NCBI RefSeq assembly: GCF_009848505.1
Contig: NZ_WWDL01000025.1
Span: 1-64,000, forward strand
Length of the DNA: 64,000 bases
Direction of reading: 5' to 3'
DNA from: Muricoccus harenae
GTDB lineage: Bacteria; Pseudomonadota; Alphaproteobacteria; Acetobacterales; Acetobacteraceae
Notes under the pieces: generated by a model
Databases searched by the model: none
What the model was told of the DNA's origin: nothing
The model's input: only the letters and a program-made list of their open reading frames with translations
Position numbers and translations under genes: made by a program
Shown: positions 44,767 to 54,396 of the stretch, one piece after another
Layout: each line of letters begins with the position of its first letter
How positions within the stretch are numbered: position 1 is the stretch's first letter

Positions 44767-44886
44767 TCTGCGGCTGGGGCGGGACCGCGAGGTTCCGCCT
44801 CTACTCGTTCCGGGCACCACCGGCGCAATTCTTGGTGGCCCGGTCGTCCTGGCGTATTTCCTTCTCGCATCAATCGGAGGCGCGGC

Positions 44887-45783
44887 ATGGATCGGCAGGC
44901 GAGACAGGTGCTCGACGAGATCGCTGGTGAGGCTGGAGCGCCTCCGGACGACCTGCTCGCCTGGACGCGGCAGCATCGCGCGACGATCGATTCCCTCTCC
45001 CGCTTCGCCATGCCGCCCGAGCCAGTCACGGTGGTCTCGAATGTCACCGGCCCGGTGCCGCTGCGTGTCTACCGTCCCGCGGTGGAGGGGCTGCTTCCCG
45101 TTTTCATCTACTTCCATGGCGGCGGCGGCATGGCGGGCTCGATCGAGACCTATGACTCGCCACTGCGCGCTATCGCCAATCGCTCTGGCTGGGCCATCGT
45201 CTACGTGGACTACCGGCTTGCGCCGGAGCATCCCTTCCCCGCGCCGCTGGAGGATTGCATCGCTGCGCTCCGCCATGTGGCGGCCGGGCGGATCCCAGGA
45301 CTGGACACCTGGTGCATGGCCATCGGCGGGGATGGAATCGGCGGCACCTTCGCGACCACCGCGGCGCGCGAAACCGGGGCGGGACTGCGGTGCCAGATCC
45401 TGCTCTATCCGCATGCCGATTTCCGGGCGGACGCTGATTACCCATCCCGCCGTACGGAGGAAGGTCGCGCCACCGGCCGCAACTCCCTCGCGCTCGAGAG
45501 AGAGACCTTCGCCCCCGACGCCTCCAGCCGTGCGAATCCGCGGCTGTCACCCATCCTGGCGGTGGATCTAGCGCATCTTCCCCCGGCCCATATCATCACC
45601 TGCGAGCACGATCCTTTGCGCGACGAGGCCGAAGCCTATGCCGCGCGGCTGCGGGAGGCGGGGGTTCACGTCACCCACACGCGCTACCCCGGCATGATCC
45701 ACGGCTTCCTGCAGATGGGCGCCCGGATCGACGCGACGGCGCGGCTGATCGAGGAGGTCGCCTCAGCGCTCCGCACCGCCTGA
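44887..45783 (+). CDS. HSL-family alpha/beta hydrolase homologue with Gly for the nucleophile Ser
   Basis: 298 aa. The hormone-sensitive-lipase branch is clear from FIYFHGGGGMAGS (oxyanion loop), VYVDYRLAPEHPFPAPLEDC, the acid in ITCEHDPLRDEA and the His in GMIHGFLQMG. The nucleophile motif GDSAGG, however, reads GGDGIGG: GGA instead of a Ser codon. Everything else is kept and there is no frame damage, so this is either a pseudoenzyme or a recent loss. Downstream of glcB by 120 bp. Confidence 0.8.
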   Translation: MDRQARQVLDEIAGEAGAPPDDLLAWTRQHRATIDSLSRFAMPPEPVTVVSNVTGPVPLRVYRPAVEGLLPVFIYFHGGGGMAGSIETYDSPLRAIANRSGWAIVYVDYRLAPEHPFPAPLEDCIAALRHVAAGRIPGLDTWCMAIGGDGIGGTFATTAARETGAGLRCQILLYPHADFRADADYPSRRTEEGRATGRNSLALERETFAPDASSRANPRLSPILAVDLAHLPPAHIITCEHDPLRDEAEAYAARLREAGVHVTHTRYPGMIHGFLQMGARIDATARLIEEVASALRTA

Positions 45784-45828
45784 GACGGGCCGCACCGTAA
45801 CCACCGCCCTGTTCCCGGGCAGGACGGG

Positions 45829-46464
45829 CTATGCCCGCAGAGAAATGTGCTGCCGCAGCGCCGCGATCTCGGCCCGCAACGCGGCGATCTGCTCCGCCAC
45901 CGGATCCGGTGCGCCGGGCGCGATGCCGTAGCCGGTGGTCTGCTGTTCCGGCGCCCTGCCGGGCGGGCGCGCGGGAATGCCAACCACCGTGACACCATCC
46001 GGCACCGGATCGACGCAGACGGCATTGGCACCTACCCGCGCGTTCCGGCCGATGAGGATGGGGCCCAGCACCTGCGCCCCGGCGCCGATGATCGCCCCAT
46101 CCGCCAATGTCGGGTGGCGCTTGCCGGGCTTGGTGGTCAGCCCGCCCAGGGTGACGCCATGGTAGATCAGCACGTCGTCACCGATTTCCGCGGTCTCGCC
46201 GATCACCACGCCCATGCCGTGATCGATGAAGAGCCGCCGGCCGATCCGGGCGCCGGGATGGATCTCCACGCCTGTCAGGAACCGCGCGAAATGCGAGACG
46301 CAGCGCGCGGGCCCGCGGAAGCCCGACTGCCATAAGCGATGCGCCAGCCGGTGCCAGAGCACCGCATGCAGTCCGGCATAGCAGAGGATGGATTCCGCGA
46401 CGGTCGGCCGTGCCGGATCGCGCATGCGAATGCTGCGCGCGATCTCCAGCGCCTCGCGGATCAT
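45829..46464 (-). CDS. cysE: Serine O-acetyltransferase (short CysE/EpsC type)
   Basis: 211 aa. Makes O-acetylserine for cysteine synthesis. Left-handed beta-helix hexapeptides run through [44 protein letters not shown]; catalytic His in FIDHG and the substrate GVTLGG loop are present, as is [14 protein letters not shown]. Lacks the long N-terminal helical domain of E. coli CysE. Follows cysK after 23 bp, in the order peroxiredoxin-cysK-cysE. Confidence 0.88.
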   Translation of the reverse strand: MIREALEIARSIRMRDPARPTVAESILCYAGLHAVLWHRLAHRLWQSGFRGPARCVSHFARFLTGVEIHPGARIGRRLFIDHGMGVVIGETAEIGDDVLIYHGVTLGGLTTKPGKRHPTLADGAIIGAGAQVLGPILIGRNARVGANAVCVDPVPDGVTVVGIPARPPGRAPEQQTTGYGIAPGAPDPVAEQIAALRAEIAALRQHISLRA

Positions 46465-46487
46465 GCCAGCCCCGTCATGCGGCTAGC

Positions 46488-47477
46488 TCATGCAAGCCAG
46501 GGCGGCACCGGCAGCCCGCGCTCGCGCAGCCATTCCGGATTGAACAGCTTGGACTGGTAGCGCGCGCCGCCATCGCAGAGAACGGTTACGATGGTGTGCC
46601 CCGGCCCCATGGCCTTCGCGACCTGGATCGCCGCCGCGACATTCAGCCCCGCGGAGCCACCGACACTGAGCCCTTCCTCGGCCAGCAGCGAGAAGCACTG
46701 CTGCAGCGCCTCGGGATCCGAAATGCGCACTGCATCGTCGATCGGCGCGCCGGTGAGGTTGCCCGGCACCTTGCTGGCCTGCCCAATTCCCTCTGTGATC
46801 GAGTTTCCCTCGGCCGAGACCGTGCCGGTCTTCACCCAGGAGAAGAGGCCCGAGCCATGCGGGTCCGCCAGCACGATTCGCACATCCGGCCGCTTCTCCT
46901 TCAGCGCCCGGCCGACGCCGGCCAAGGTGCCGCCGGTGCCGCAGGAGCAGGTGAAGGCATCGACCTTCCCGCCGGTCTGCTCCCAGATCTCGGGGCCCGT
47001 CGTGGCCTGGTGCGCCGCGTAATTCGCCTGGTTGTCGAACTGGTTCGCCCAGACGGCGCCCAGTTCCTCAGCGATGCGGCGGGAGGTGTTGACGTAGTGG
47101 CCGGGGTCGGCAAGCGGCTTCGGCGGCACCAGCCGCACATCGGCGCCGATCATCCGCAGGAAGTCGATCTTCTCCCGGCTCTGCGTCTCGGGCACGACGA
47201 TGATGGATTTCCAACCGCGCGCATTGGCAGCCAGCGCCAGGCCGATGCCGGTGTTGCCGGCCGTGCCCTCCACCACCGTGCCCGGCTGCCCCGGGGTGAG
47301 GAGGCCGCGCTTCACGGCCTCCCCCAGAATGCCCACGGCGGCGCGATCCTTCACGCTGCCGCCGGGGTTCATGAACTCGGCCTTGCCGAGAATCTCGCAG
47401 CCCGTCTCCTCGGAGGCGCGGCGGAGCCGGATAAGCGGCGTGTTGCCCACCGCGTCCCAGAAGTCGGTTGCGACCAC
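46488..47477 (-). CDS. cysK: Cysteine synthase (O-acetylserine sulfhydrylase)
   Basis: 329 aa, GTG start at 47477, 4 bp after the peroxiredoxin stop. PLP Lys in NPGGSVKDRAA, substrate loop EGTAGNTGIGLA, phosphate loop CSCGTGGTLAGVGRAL and Ser in SVGGSAGLN. Converts O-acetylserine and sulfide to cysteine; the adjacent cysE supplies the substrate. Longer than classical CysK in the C-terminus (ERGLPVPPWL). Confidence 0.87.
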   Translation of the reverse strand: MVATDFWDAVGNTPLIRLRRASEETGCEILGKAEFMNPGGSVKDRAAVGILGEAVKRGLLTPGQPGTVVEGTAGNTGIGLALAANARGWKSIIVVPETQSREKIDFLRMIGADVRLVPPKPLADPGHYVNTSRRIAEELGAVWANQFDNQANYAAHQATTGPEIWEQTGGKVDAFTCSCGTGGTLAGVGRALKEKRPDVRIVLADPHGSGLFSWVKTGTVSAEGNSITEGIGQASKVPGNLTGAPIDDAVRISDPEALQQCFSLLAEEGLSVGGSAGLNVAAAIQVAKAMGPGHTIVTVLCDGGARYQSKLFNPEWLRERGLPVPPWLA

Positions 47478-47481
47478 GCTC

Positions 47482-48123
47482 TCAGGCCTTGTTCTGGTTG
47501 ATGTCGACGTAACGGAGATAGGGCTTCTCGGTGGTGAAGCCCTGCGGGAACTGCTTCTTCGCATCCTCGTCAGAGAGGCTGGCGAGCACGATTGCCCTGT
47601 CGCCGGGGCGCCAGTTCACCGGCGTTGCCACCTTGTGCTCGTCCGTGGCTTGCAGGCTGTCGATCACCCGCAACACCTCGTCGAAGTTGCGGCCGGTGCT
47701 GGGCGGATAGACCATCATCAGGCGGATCTTCTTGTTCGGGTCGATCACGAAGACCGTCCGCACCGTCACGGCGGCGTCGGCCTCCGGATGGATCATCCCG
47801 TAAAGGGTGGAGACCTTCTTGTCCGCATCCGAGATCATCGGGAAGTTCACCGCCGAACCCTGGGTTTCGGCGATGTCGGCGTTCCAGCCCTCGTGACGGT
47901 CCAGCGTATCGACCGAAAGGCCGATCACCTTCACTCCACGGCGGTCAAATTCCGGCTTCAACTTGGCGGTGTAGCCGAGCTCCGTCGTGCAGACGGGGGT
48001 GTAGTCCTTCGGATGGCTGAAGATCACGCCCCAGGAATTGCCGAGCCATTCATGGAAGCGGATGCGACCTTCGGTGGTCTCGGCCTCGAAATCGGGGGCG
48101 ATCTGCCCGAGTTGAAGCGCCAT
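47482..48123 (-). CDS. 1-Cys peroxiredoxin (Prx6-type)
   Basis: 213 aa. PKDYTPVCTTEL holds the peroxidatic Cys (about residue 45) and no second resolving Cys in a typical position is seen, so Prx6-like. The C-terminal extension (YPPSTGRNFDEVLRVIDSLQ … FPQGF) fits that subgroup. Reduces peroxides. First gene of an operon with cysK and cysE, which ties peroxide defence to cysteine supply. RBS GGAGG 8 nt from ATG. Confidence 0.88.
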   Translation of the reverse strand: MALQLGQIAPDFEAETTEGRIRFHEWLGNSWGVIFSHPKDYTPVCTTELGYTAKLKPEFDRRGVKVIGLSVDTLDRHEGWNADIAETQGSAVNFPMISDADKKVSTLYGMIHPEADAAVTVRTVFVIDPNKKIRLMMVYPPSTGRNFDEVLRVIDSLQATDEHKVATPVNWRPGDRAIVLASLSDEDAKKQFPQGFTTEKPYLRYVDINQNKA

Positions 48124-48137
48124 GCGACAATCCTCCG

Positions 48138-48149
48138 TAGTTTAAACTA
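48138..48149 (-). promoter_or_regulatory. AT-rich perfect palindrome upstream of the peroxiredoxin operon
   Basis: TAGTTTAAACTA, 12 bp and exactly self-complementary, sits just before the GGAGG of the peroxiredoxin gene in an otherwise GC-rich genome. Could be an operator or overlap the -10 region (TAAACT). Regulator not identified. Confidence 0.3.
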
Positions 48150-48162
48150 TTCCACGACGCTA

Positions 48163-48222
48163 TCACTGCACCGGAACGTATTCCACCCACGGCTTCCGCG
48201 GTTTGAAATACCCGGGCGGCAT
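48163..48222 (-). CDS. Possible 19-residue peptide gene
   Basis: ATG 48222 to stop 48163 encodes MPPGYFKPRKPWVEYVPVQ, with GGGAGG about 12 nt upstream. It lies in the 145-bp gap between dadA and the peroxiredoxin operon on the dadA strand. Aromatic/Pro-rich composition is unlike random GC-rich sequence, but the length makes chance possible. Function unknown. Confidence 0.25.
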   Translation of the reverse strand: MPPGYFKPRKPWVEYVPVQ

Positions 48223-48268
48223 GTCGGCAGTCGCCTCCCGGGTTCCAAGGGCCGGGCGCGAGGAAGCG

Positions 48269-49522
48269 TCAGCCGTAACGGGCGAGGCCGAGATCGACGG
48301 TGTCGATCTCTGGCCGTCGTCCAGAGATGATATCCGCAAGAACGCGGCCCGACCCACAGGCCATGGTCCAGCCGAGCGTGCCGTGGCCGGTGTTGGTGAA
48401 CAGGTTCGGCAGCGGTGTCTTCCCGATGATCGGCGTTCCGTCGGGCGTCATCGGCCGCAGGCCGGTCCAGAAACGGGCGGCGCTGATGTCTCCGCCTTCC
48501 GGGAACAGGTCTCGAACCGAATGCTCCAGGGTCTCTCGCCGCGGCGTGCGCAGGCTGGTGCTGAAGCCAGCGATCTCCGCCGTGCCGCCAACGCGGATGC
48601 GGTCGCCCAACCGGGTGATGGCGATCTTGTAGGTCTCGTCCATCACGGTGGAGACGGGGGCGGCGGCGTCTTCCGTAACCGGCAGCGTCAGGGAATAGCC
48701 CTTGATGGGATAGACCGGCAGGCGCAGCCCGAGGGGCCGCAGCATGGCCGGGGTGTGGCTGCCCAGCGCGGCCACATAGGCGTCCGCGGTGAAGTCTCCG
48801 TGATCCGTTTCCACGGCGGCCACGCGGCCGCCTTCGGCGCGGATGCCGGCGATGCTGACGGCGAGATGGAGTTTCACCCCGGCCTGGCGCGCCAGCTCCG
48901 CCAGCCGCTGGGTAAAGAGAAACGCGTCCCCCGTCTCGTCCTGCGGCAGGCGCAGCCCGCCGACGAAGCGATCCTTCACCCGCGCCAGTGCCGGCTCGGC
49001 CGCAATGCAGCCCGCGGGATCCAGCAACTCCCAGGGAACGCCGTACTGGTCCAGCACAGCGGTGTCGTCCCCGACATGGTCGAGCTGCTTCTGTGTGCGG
49101 AAGAGCTGCACGGTGCCGCGCGCGCGGTGGTCGAACTCGATTCCCGTCTCGGCGCGCAGCTCCGCCAGGGCAATGCGGCTGTATTCGGCCACGCGCACCA
49201 TCCGCCCCTTGTTGCGGCGGTAGGCGCGCTCCGTGCAATTCGCCGCCATGCTGGAGAGCCAGGAGATCATCTCCCAATCCGGGCGAGGCCAGAAGACGAA
49301 GGGGCGGTGGTGCATCAGCAGCCATTTCACCGCCTTCGCCGGCACGCCCGGCCCGGCCCAGGGCGAGGAATAGCCATAGGAGAGCTGCCCCGCATTTGCG
49401 AAGCTCGTCTCCTTCCCGGCGCCGTCCTGCCGATCGATCACCACCACCTCATGTCCTGCGCGGGCGAGGTACCAGGCGGTGGTCACGCCGATCACGCCGC
49501 TGCCGAGGACGAGGACCTTCAT
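48269..49522 (-). CDS. dadA: D-amino acid dehydrogenase small subunit-like FAD oxidase
   Basis: 417 aa. FAD-binding [75 protein letters not shown] and C-terminal [20 protein letters not shown] are the DadA signatures. Oxidises D-amino acids to keto acids, passing electrons to the respiratory chain. ATG 49522 has AGGAG 6 nt upstream. No alanine racemase (dadX) neighbour. Upstream to the tRNA (49523-49806) I see nothing else. Confidence 0.9.
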   Translation of the reverse strand: MKVLVLGSGVIGVTTAWYLARAGHEVVVIDRQDGAGKETSFANAGQLSYGYSSPWAGPGVPAKAVKWLLMHHRPFVFWPRPDWEMISWLSSMAANCTERAYRRNKGRMVRVAEYSRIALAELRAETGIEFDHRARGTVQLFRTQKQLDHVGDDTAVLDQYGVPWELLDPAGCIAAEPALARVKDRFVGGLRLPQDETGDAFLFTQRLAELARQAGVKLHLAVSIAGIRAEGGRVAAVETDHGDFTADAYVAALGSHTPAMLRPLGLRLPVYPIKGYSLTLPVTEDAAAPVSTVMDETYKIAITRLGDRIRVGGTAEIAGFSTSLRTPRRETLEHSVRDLFPEGGDISAARFWTGLRPMTPDGTPIIGKTPLPNLFTNTGHGTLGWTMACGSGRVLADIISGRRPEIDTVDLGLARYG

Positions 49523-49806
49523 ACAGAACTCCTGGGGACGAATGCTCCGCGGGACCTTGCGTGATTCCCGGCTGAAGGCCAACGCCGGGACCGGCTGTCC
49601 GACCCCTGACCGGCGCCGCGGACATCGATGCTGGACGATCCCGTGATTCGATGGGCCGACCGCCCTTGCTGGCCCTCGTCCAGGCAGCGGCGCTTCGATC
49701 CGCTCGCCACCCGCACGTCTGGCATGGCAAAGCTGCTCTCCCCGCAGGCGCAAGCGCAGGCGATGAGCAACCGAGGTTTAGGGGAACCGGCAGGTGGCGG
49801 AAATTC

Positions 49807-49883
49807 TGGTAGCGGGAACCGGACTTGAACCGGTGACCCCGGCATTATGAGTGCCGTGCTCTAACCAGCTGAGCTACCCCGCC
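49807..49883 (-). tRNA. tRNA-Met (CAU)
   Basis: 77 nt including an encoded CCA. The 5' end GGCGGGGTAGCTCAGC, D-loop TGGTTAG, anticodon loop CTCATAA (CAT), T-arm GGTTCAAGTCC and 3' CCCGCTACCA fold as a normal cloverleaf with G-U pairs at the acceptor ends. The features look like elongator Met rather than initiator; Ile2 (lysidine-modified CAU) cannot be fully excluded. Located downstream of mnmA. Confidence 0.93.
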
Positions 49884-49912
49884 GCAGATCGCCACCTGCC
49901 GGGAGGCGCGAA

Positions 49913-51013
49913 TTAGGCTGCCGGCGCGCTGGCGTCAACCGGCGCAACGCGCCCGGGCCGGATGAAACCACCGCCCAGCACCCGGTCGCCATCATACAAC
50001 ACGCAGCCCTGCCCTGGTGCCGAAATCACAGGCTGATCCGGCGTCACGATCAGGCGACGGGCCTCGGCGTCCCAGACCGCCGTCACCGGCTGCGGAACCT
50101 CGCGGGCACGGAACTTCGCCTCCGCGCGGAAGGCCACGGCGGGCGGCTCGGAGAGCCAGTTGACCTCGCCCACCGGCACGCTCGTCACTGGGATCGAGGC
50201 GGCCGGAGCCACCACGACCCGCCGGCGCGCCGGGTCAAGCGCGGCCACGCGCAGCCCGGCCTCGCCCGGCAGGCCGAGGCCCCTCGCCTGCCCGACCGTG
50301 TAGCGCGCCATGCCCTGGTGCCGGCCGAGCACATGACCCTCGCGGTCCACGATCTCCCCCGACTCGGCCGCCTCAGGCCGCAGCTTCGCGACGAGATCGT
50401 GGTAGCGGCCGCTCGGGACGAAGCAGATGTCCTGGCTGTCCGGCTTCTCGGCGACCGCCAGCCCGAGCCGCACGGCCTCGCGCCGCACAGCCGCCTTGTC
50501 CGGCATGTCGCCAAGCGGGAAGCGGGCGAAGGCCAGCTGCTCGCGCGTGGTGGCAAACAGGAAATAGGACTGGTCGCGCGCCGGATCGGCGGCGCGGCGC
50601 AGTTCCGGGCCATCCGGCCCCTCGACGCGGCGGGCGTAATGGCCGGTGGCCAGGGCCTCGCAACCGAGGTCCTTCGCTAGGGCCACCAAGTCCTGGAACT
50701 TCACCGTCTGATTGCAGCGGACGCAGGGGATGGGGGTCTCGCCGCGCGCGTAGCTGTCGGCGAAATCGCCGATCACGGCGTCGCGGAAGCGGCTCTCGCG
50801 ATCGAGTACGTAATGCGGGATGCCCAGCCGGTCGGCCACGTCGCGCGCGTCATGGATGTCCTGGCCGGCGCAGCAGGCGCCCTTCTTCTGCACGGCGGCG
50901 CCGTGGTCATAGAGCTGGAGCGTGGCGCCGATGACGTCATGGCCCTGCTCGGCCAGGAGGCCGGCCACGACGCTGCTGTCCACGCCGCCGGACATGGCGA
51001 CCAGGATTCTCAT
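49913..51013 (-). CDS. mnmA: tRNA-specific 2-thiouridylase MnmA
   Basis: 366 aa. Adds sulfur to U34 of Lys, Glu and Gln tRNAs. PP-loop AMSGGVDSSV at the N-terminus, first catalytic Cys in CVRCNQTVKF, second in DICFVPSG, then the GQARGLG central and beta-barrel C-terminal domains. Last gene of an operon with two cysteine desulfurases, its sulfur donors. Start overlaps the tenA stop by 4 bp. Confidence 0.95.
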   Translation of the reverse strand: MRILVAMSGGVDSSVVAGLLAEQGHDVIGATLQLYDHGAAVQKKGACCAGQDIHDARDVADRLGIPHYVLDRESRFRDAVIGDFADSYARGETPIPCVRCNQTVKFQDLVALAKDLGCEALATGHYARRVEGPDGPELRRAADPARDQSYFLFATTREQLAFARFPLGDMPDKAAVRREAVRLGLAVAEKPDSQDICFVPSGRYHDLVAKLRPEAAESGEIVDREGHVLGRHQGMARYTVGQARGLGLPGEAGLRVAALDPARRRVVVAPAASIPVTSVPVGEVNWLSEPPAVAFRAEAKFRAREVPQPVTAVWDAEARRLIVTPDQPVISAPGQGCVLYDGDRVLGGGFIRPGRVAPVDASAPAA

Positions 51014-51720
51014 GGGGCTTCGTTCCGCGCGGCATTCAGGCCCATCTGCCAGAACTCAGCTTCCAGCCGCGATGCTTCGGCAAAAAGCCGCGTCAGCGGG
51101 GCAAGCCGGGCTGCGCCGCCATGCGTTTCGCCCAATCGGTCCAGCCGCTCCGCCGCCCCGCGCGCCACGGCCTGATATTCGGCGCTGGCATATTGGACGA
51201 TCCAATTCTCATAGGGATTGCCGTCACGCCGACGGGCGGGATGCGCCTCGATCCGCGCGGCGACCTCGCCATAGCCGATGGTGCAGGGCGCCAGGGCGAC
51301 TTCCAGATCAAGGATGTCGCCGCGATAGCCCTGGTCCATGACCCAGCGGGTGTAGCAGACCGTCTCCGGCGCCTCGGGCTCAGCCAGCACGGCCGCCTCG
51401 TCCAGTCCCCATTCGGCACAATAGACGAGGTGCAGCTTCGTCTCGGCCAGGATGGCCTGCACCACGGCGCCCTTTGCGCGCATGGCCTCCAGGCTCTCGG
51501 CCTTCACCACGGCCAGCGCCTGAGCGCGGGCGAATTGGACCAGGAACAGGTAATCCTGCACGAGATAGTGCCGGAACGCCTGAAGCGGCAGGGAACCATC
51601 AGCCAGGCCCTGCACGAAAGGGTGCCAGCAATAGGCATCCCACTCCCGCACCGCCGCCGAACGCAGCGCGCGGAACAGTCCGCCCTCGCGCCCATAGGGG
51701 CCTGAGGACAAGAATGCCAT
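51010..51720 (-). CDS. tenA: TenA-family thiaminase II-like protein
   Basis: 236 aa, all-helical. WHPFVQGLADGSLPLQAFRHYLVQDYLFL is the family N-terminal block; the catalytic Cys is in ALAPCTIGYGE near residue 140 and the C-terminal Glu in EAEFWQMGL. TenA salvages the HMP pyrimidine from degraded thiamine. Embedded between ferredoxin and mnmA with 1- and 4-bp overlaps, an unusual place for a thiamine gene. Confidence 0.88.
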   Translation of the reverse strand: MAFLSSGPYGREGGLFRALRSAAVREWDAYCWHPFVQGLADGSLPLQAFRHYLVQDYLFLVQFARAQALAVVKAESLEAMRAKGAVVQAILAETKLHLVYCAEWGLDEAAVLAEPEAPETVCYTRWVMDQGYRGDILDLEVALAPCTIGYGEVAARIEAHPARRRDGNPYENWIVQYASAEYQAVARGAAERLDRLGETHGGAARLAPLTRLFAEASRLEAEFWQMGLNAARNEAP

Positions 51721-52046
51721 CAGCCGGCGTTGCGGCTGCCGGAGGGAAGCTTCACCACCAGCCCGTCCAGCTTGTCAGTCATGATGAGCTGGCAGCCCAG
51801 CCGGCTGGTCTCCTGCAGGTCGAAGGCGAGGTCGAGCATGTCCTCCTCGTCCTCGGTCGGGCTCTCCAGCCTGCTGAACCAGTCCCCGTCCACGATCACA
51901 TGGCAGGTCGAGCAGGCGAGGCTTCCCTCGCAGGCACCCTCGATGTCCACCCCGTGCTTATGCGCGATCTCCAGCACGGAAAGGCCGAGCGGCGCCTCCA
52001 CCTCGCGGCGCGTGCCGTCCCGCTCGACGAAGGTCATCTTCGGCAT
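51720..52046 (-). CDS. [2Fe-2S] ferredoxin (ISC/adrenodoxin type)
   Basis: 108 aa. Cluster ligands in [10 protein letters not shown] (C-x5-C-x2-C) and a fourth Cys in RLGCQL; the DEEDMLD acidic patch is the partner-binding site typical of Isc ferredoxins. Supplies electrons for Fe-S assembly with the upstream cysteine desulfurase (9 bp away). Stop overlaps the tenA start by 1 nt. Confidence 0.92.
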   Translation of the reverse strand: MPKMTFVERDGTRREVEAPLGLSVLEIAHKHGVDIEGACEGSLACSTCHVIVDGDWFSRLESPTEDEEDMLDLAFDLQETSRLGCQLIMTDKLDGLVVKLPSGSRNAG

Positions 52047-52054
52047 GGTCTCTC

Positions 52055-53242
52055 CTACTCCGCCGCCGCCGCCTGCCGGCGCAGGCCCTGCCAGGCACGG
52101 GCCAGTTCAGCCGCGGCCCGATCCACCTCGGCGGGCGAGGTAAAGCGGCCGATGCCAATCCGCAAGGTCGCGCGTGCTTCCGCCTCGGGCAGGCCCAGCG
52201 CCCGGAGGACATAGGAGGGCTCGACGCTGGCGGAAGAACAGGCGCTGCCGGTGGAGACACAAACCCCCGGTGCGGCCTTCATCACCGCCTGCGCATCCAC
52301 CCCGCCGGGCAGGGTGAGATTGAGGTTGCCCGCGACACGGCGGGTCCGGTCGCCATTGACCCGGAGCCCCGGGATGCCGGCCTCCAGCGCCGCCAGGAAG
52401 CGCTCGCGCTGGCTGGCAATGCGGCCTTCGTCCAGCGCTGCCTCCAGCCGCGCGATCCGCGCCGCCTCGCCGAAGCCGACGATCAGGGGCGTCGGCAGGG
52501 TGCCGGAGCGCAGCCCCCTCTCCTGCCCGCCGCCCGACAGCAGCGGTGACAGCCGCACCCGCGGCCGGCGACGGACATAAAGGGCACCGATCCCCTTGGG
52601 CCCATAGATTTTGTGGGCCGAGAGCGAGAGAAGATCGAGCCTGAGGGCATTCACGTCCAGCGGGATGCGCCCGGCCGCCTGGGCAGCGTCGGTGTGGAAC
52701 AGCGCCCCGGTCTCACGCGCCATCGTGGCCAGCGCGGCGATGTCCTGCACCACGCCGATCTCATTGTTCACGGCCATGACGCTGACGAGAAGCGTGGGCA
52801 CGGCCAGCGCCTCGCGCAGCGCCTCCGGGTCCAGCAGGCCGCCCGGGCGGACCGTTAGCACCACCGGCTCGAAGCCCTCGGCCGCCAGGTCGCGGGTGCT
52901 TTCCAGCACGCATTTATGCTCGGTTTCGACCGTGACGATCCGGCGGCGTTCCGTGCCCTGGGCTGCGGCAAAGCGCGCGGCGCCCTTGATGGCGAGGTTG
53001 TTCGCCTCGGTGGCGCCGGAGGTGAAGACCACCTCTCGCGCCTCGGCCCCGATCAGCGCCGCGACATGGGCCCGGGCCTGCTCCACGGCTGCTTCCGCCT
53101 CGCGGCCCATGGCGTGCTCGATGCTGGCAGGGTTAGCGAAATTCGCTTCCCACCATGGCCTCATGACGGCGAGCACGCGCGGGTCGACCGGCGTGGTGGC
53201 CTGGTTATCGAGATAGGCAGGGTGGTTCGCGGCATCCCTCAT
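52055..53242 (-). CDS. iscS: Cysteine desulfurase (IscS/NifS-like), second of a tandem pair
   Basis: 395 aa, PLP enzyme that moves sulfur from cysteine to a protein persulfide. [14 protein letters not shown] at the start, PLP Lys in [13 protein letters not shown] and active-site Cys in [18 protein letters not shown]. Class I loop length as in IscS. Follows another desulfurase after 68 bp; next to ferredoxin and upstream of mnmA, so it is a likely source of tRNA thiolation sulfur. Confidence 0.9.
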   Translation of the reverse strand: MRDAANHPAYLDNQATTPVDPRVLAVMRPWWEANFANPASIEHAMGREAEAAVEQARAHVAALIGAEAREVVFTSGATEANNLAIKGAARFAAAQGTERRRIVTVETEHKCVLESTRDLAAEGFEPVVLTVRPGGLLDPEALREALAVPTLLVSVMAVNNEIGVVQDIAALATMARETGALFHTDAAQAAGRIPLDVNALRLDLLSLSAHKIYGPKGIGALYVRRRPRVRLSPLLSGGGQERGLRSGTLPTPLIVGFGEAARIARLEAALDEGRIASQRERFLAALEAGIPGLRVNGDRTRRVAGNLNLTLPGGVDAQAVMKAAPGVCVSTGSACSSASVEPSYVLRALGLPEAEARATLRIGIGRFTSPAEVDRAAAELARAWQGLRRQAAAAE

Positions 53243-53310
53243 GAGGTCAAGATGGGCGATCCGGGGCGCCGGGACGAGGGCCGGATGCGCAGGTCCGGTC
53301 CGCGCGCCGC

Positions 53311-54396
53311 TCAGCCCGCGCGGCGCAACGCCAGCCGCTCGCGCATCGCCGCATGGGCCTCGACGAAACGCGCCGCCGCATCTGCCGGCGCGTTCCAGGG
53401 AAGTGAAATCCGGATTGCCTCGCCCGCCGCATCGCCGAGTCCCATGGCGGCCAGCCCAGGGCTGCGTGCCACCTTCCCGGAGGAGCAGGCCGAGCCCGCC
53501 GAGACCCGCATGCCTGCAAGGTCCAGCGCGATCACCTGGGTTTCGGCCGGGGCGCCGGGCAGAATGACGCAGCTGGTGTTCGGCAGGCGCGGCGCCCCCG
53601 ATCCGGCCACCGGAAGACCCAGCCCGGCTTCAATGGCGTCCCGCAGCAGGGTGAGCCGCGCCGCCGCCGCCGGATCGGCCGCCTCGGCAGCGGCGCCCAG
53701 CCCGGCGATGGCGGGCAGCGCCTCCGTCCCGCCACGGCGCCCGCGTTCCTGGCCACCACCGGCAATCAGGGGCGCGAGATCGAGCCCCGGACGCAGCAGC
53801 AGTGCCCCTGCACCCTTGGGGCCGCCGAGTTTGTGGCCCGACAACGCCATGCTCTCCGCGCCGGAGGAGGCGAAATCCAGTGGCATGCGCCCTGCTGCCT
53901 GCACCGCGTCCAGATGGAGCGCCGCGCCATGGCGGCGGCAGATCGCCGCGGCCTCGGCGACCGGGTGGATCACCCCCGTCTCATTATTCGCCACCATCAG
54001 GCAGACCAGGGCCGGTCCGCCACTCGCCAGCGCGGCCTCCAGCGCCGCCAGGTCAAGCGTGCCATCGGGCAGGACAGGAAGCATCCCAGCCCCCTCGGCT
54101 GCGCGCAGAACCGCCGGATGCTCGGTCGCCCCAACCAGCACCCGCCGGCCCTGCCGCAGGGAGATGATGGCCAGCGCATTTGCCTCCGTTCCGCCCGAGG
54201 TGAAGACGACATCCCGGGCCGAGCCCCCGAATCGGGCGGCGACCCGGCTTCGCGCCTCCTCCAGCACGCGCCGCGCCGCGCGCCCGTCGGCATGGACCGA
54301 GGAAGGGTTCCCCACCAGCTCCATTGCCGCCAGGGCGACGGCGCGCGCTTCCGGCCGCAGGGGCTCGGTCGCATTGGCATCGAGATAGAGGCTCAT
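53311..54396 (-). CDS. Cysteine desulfurase (NifS-like), first of a tandem pair
   Basis: 361 aa. YLDANATEPLRPEAR start, PLP Lys in ALSGHKLGGPKGAG, active-site Cys in VSAGSACSSGKVARSPGL. Shorter than its downstream paralogue and diverged from it; both keep the catalytic residues. Start overlaps the regulator stop by 4 bp (ATGA). Why two are needed in one operon is unclear; one may serve SUF/ISC assembly and the other tRNA thiolation. Confidence 0.88.
   Translation of the reverse strand: MSLYLDANATEPLRPEARAVALAAMELVGNPSSVHADGRAARRVLEEARSRVAARFGGSARDVVFTSGGTEANALAIISLRQGRRVLVGATEHPAVLRAAEGAGMLPVLPDGTLDLAALEAALASGGPALVCLMVANNETGVIHPVAEAAAICRRHGAALHLDAVQAAGRMPLDFASSGAESMALSGHKLGGPKGAGALLLRPGLDLAPLIAGGGQERGRRGGTEALPAIAGLGAAAEAADPAAAARLTLLRDAIEAGLGLPVAGSGAPRLPNTSCVILPGAPAETQVIALDLAGMRVSAGSACSSGKVARSPGLAAMGLGDAAGEAIRISLPWNAPADAAARFVEAHAAMRERLALRRAG

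Noticed and set aside
44767-44886. Imperfect stem (CCGGGCACCACC … TTGGTGGCCCGG) after glcB
   Set aside because: Bulged, with no U-tract; too weak to call a terminator.
42487-45414. 975-codon open frame antisense to malate synthase G
   Set aside because: Shadow of the glcB codons and following gene; no domain and no RBS.
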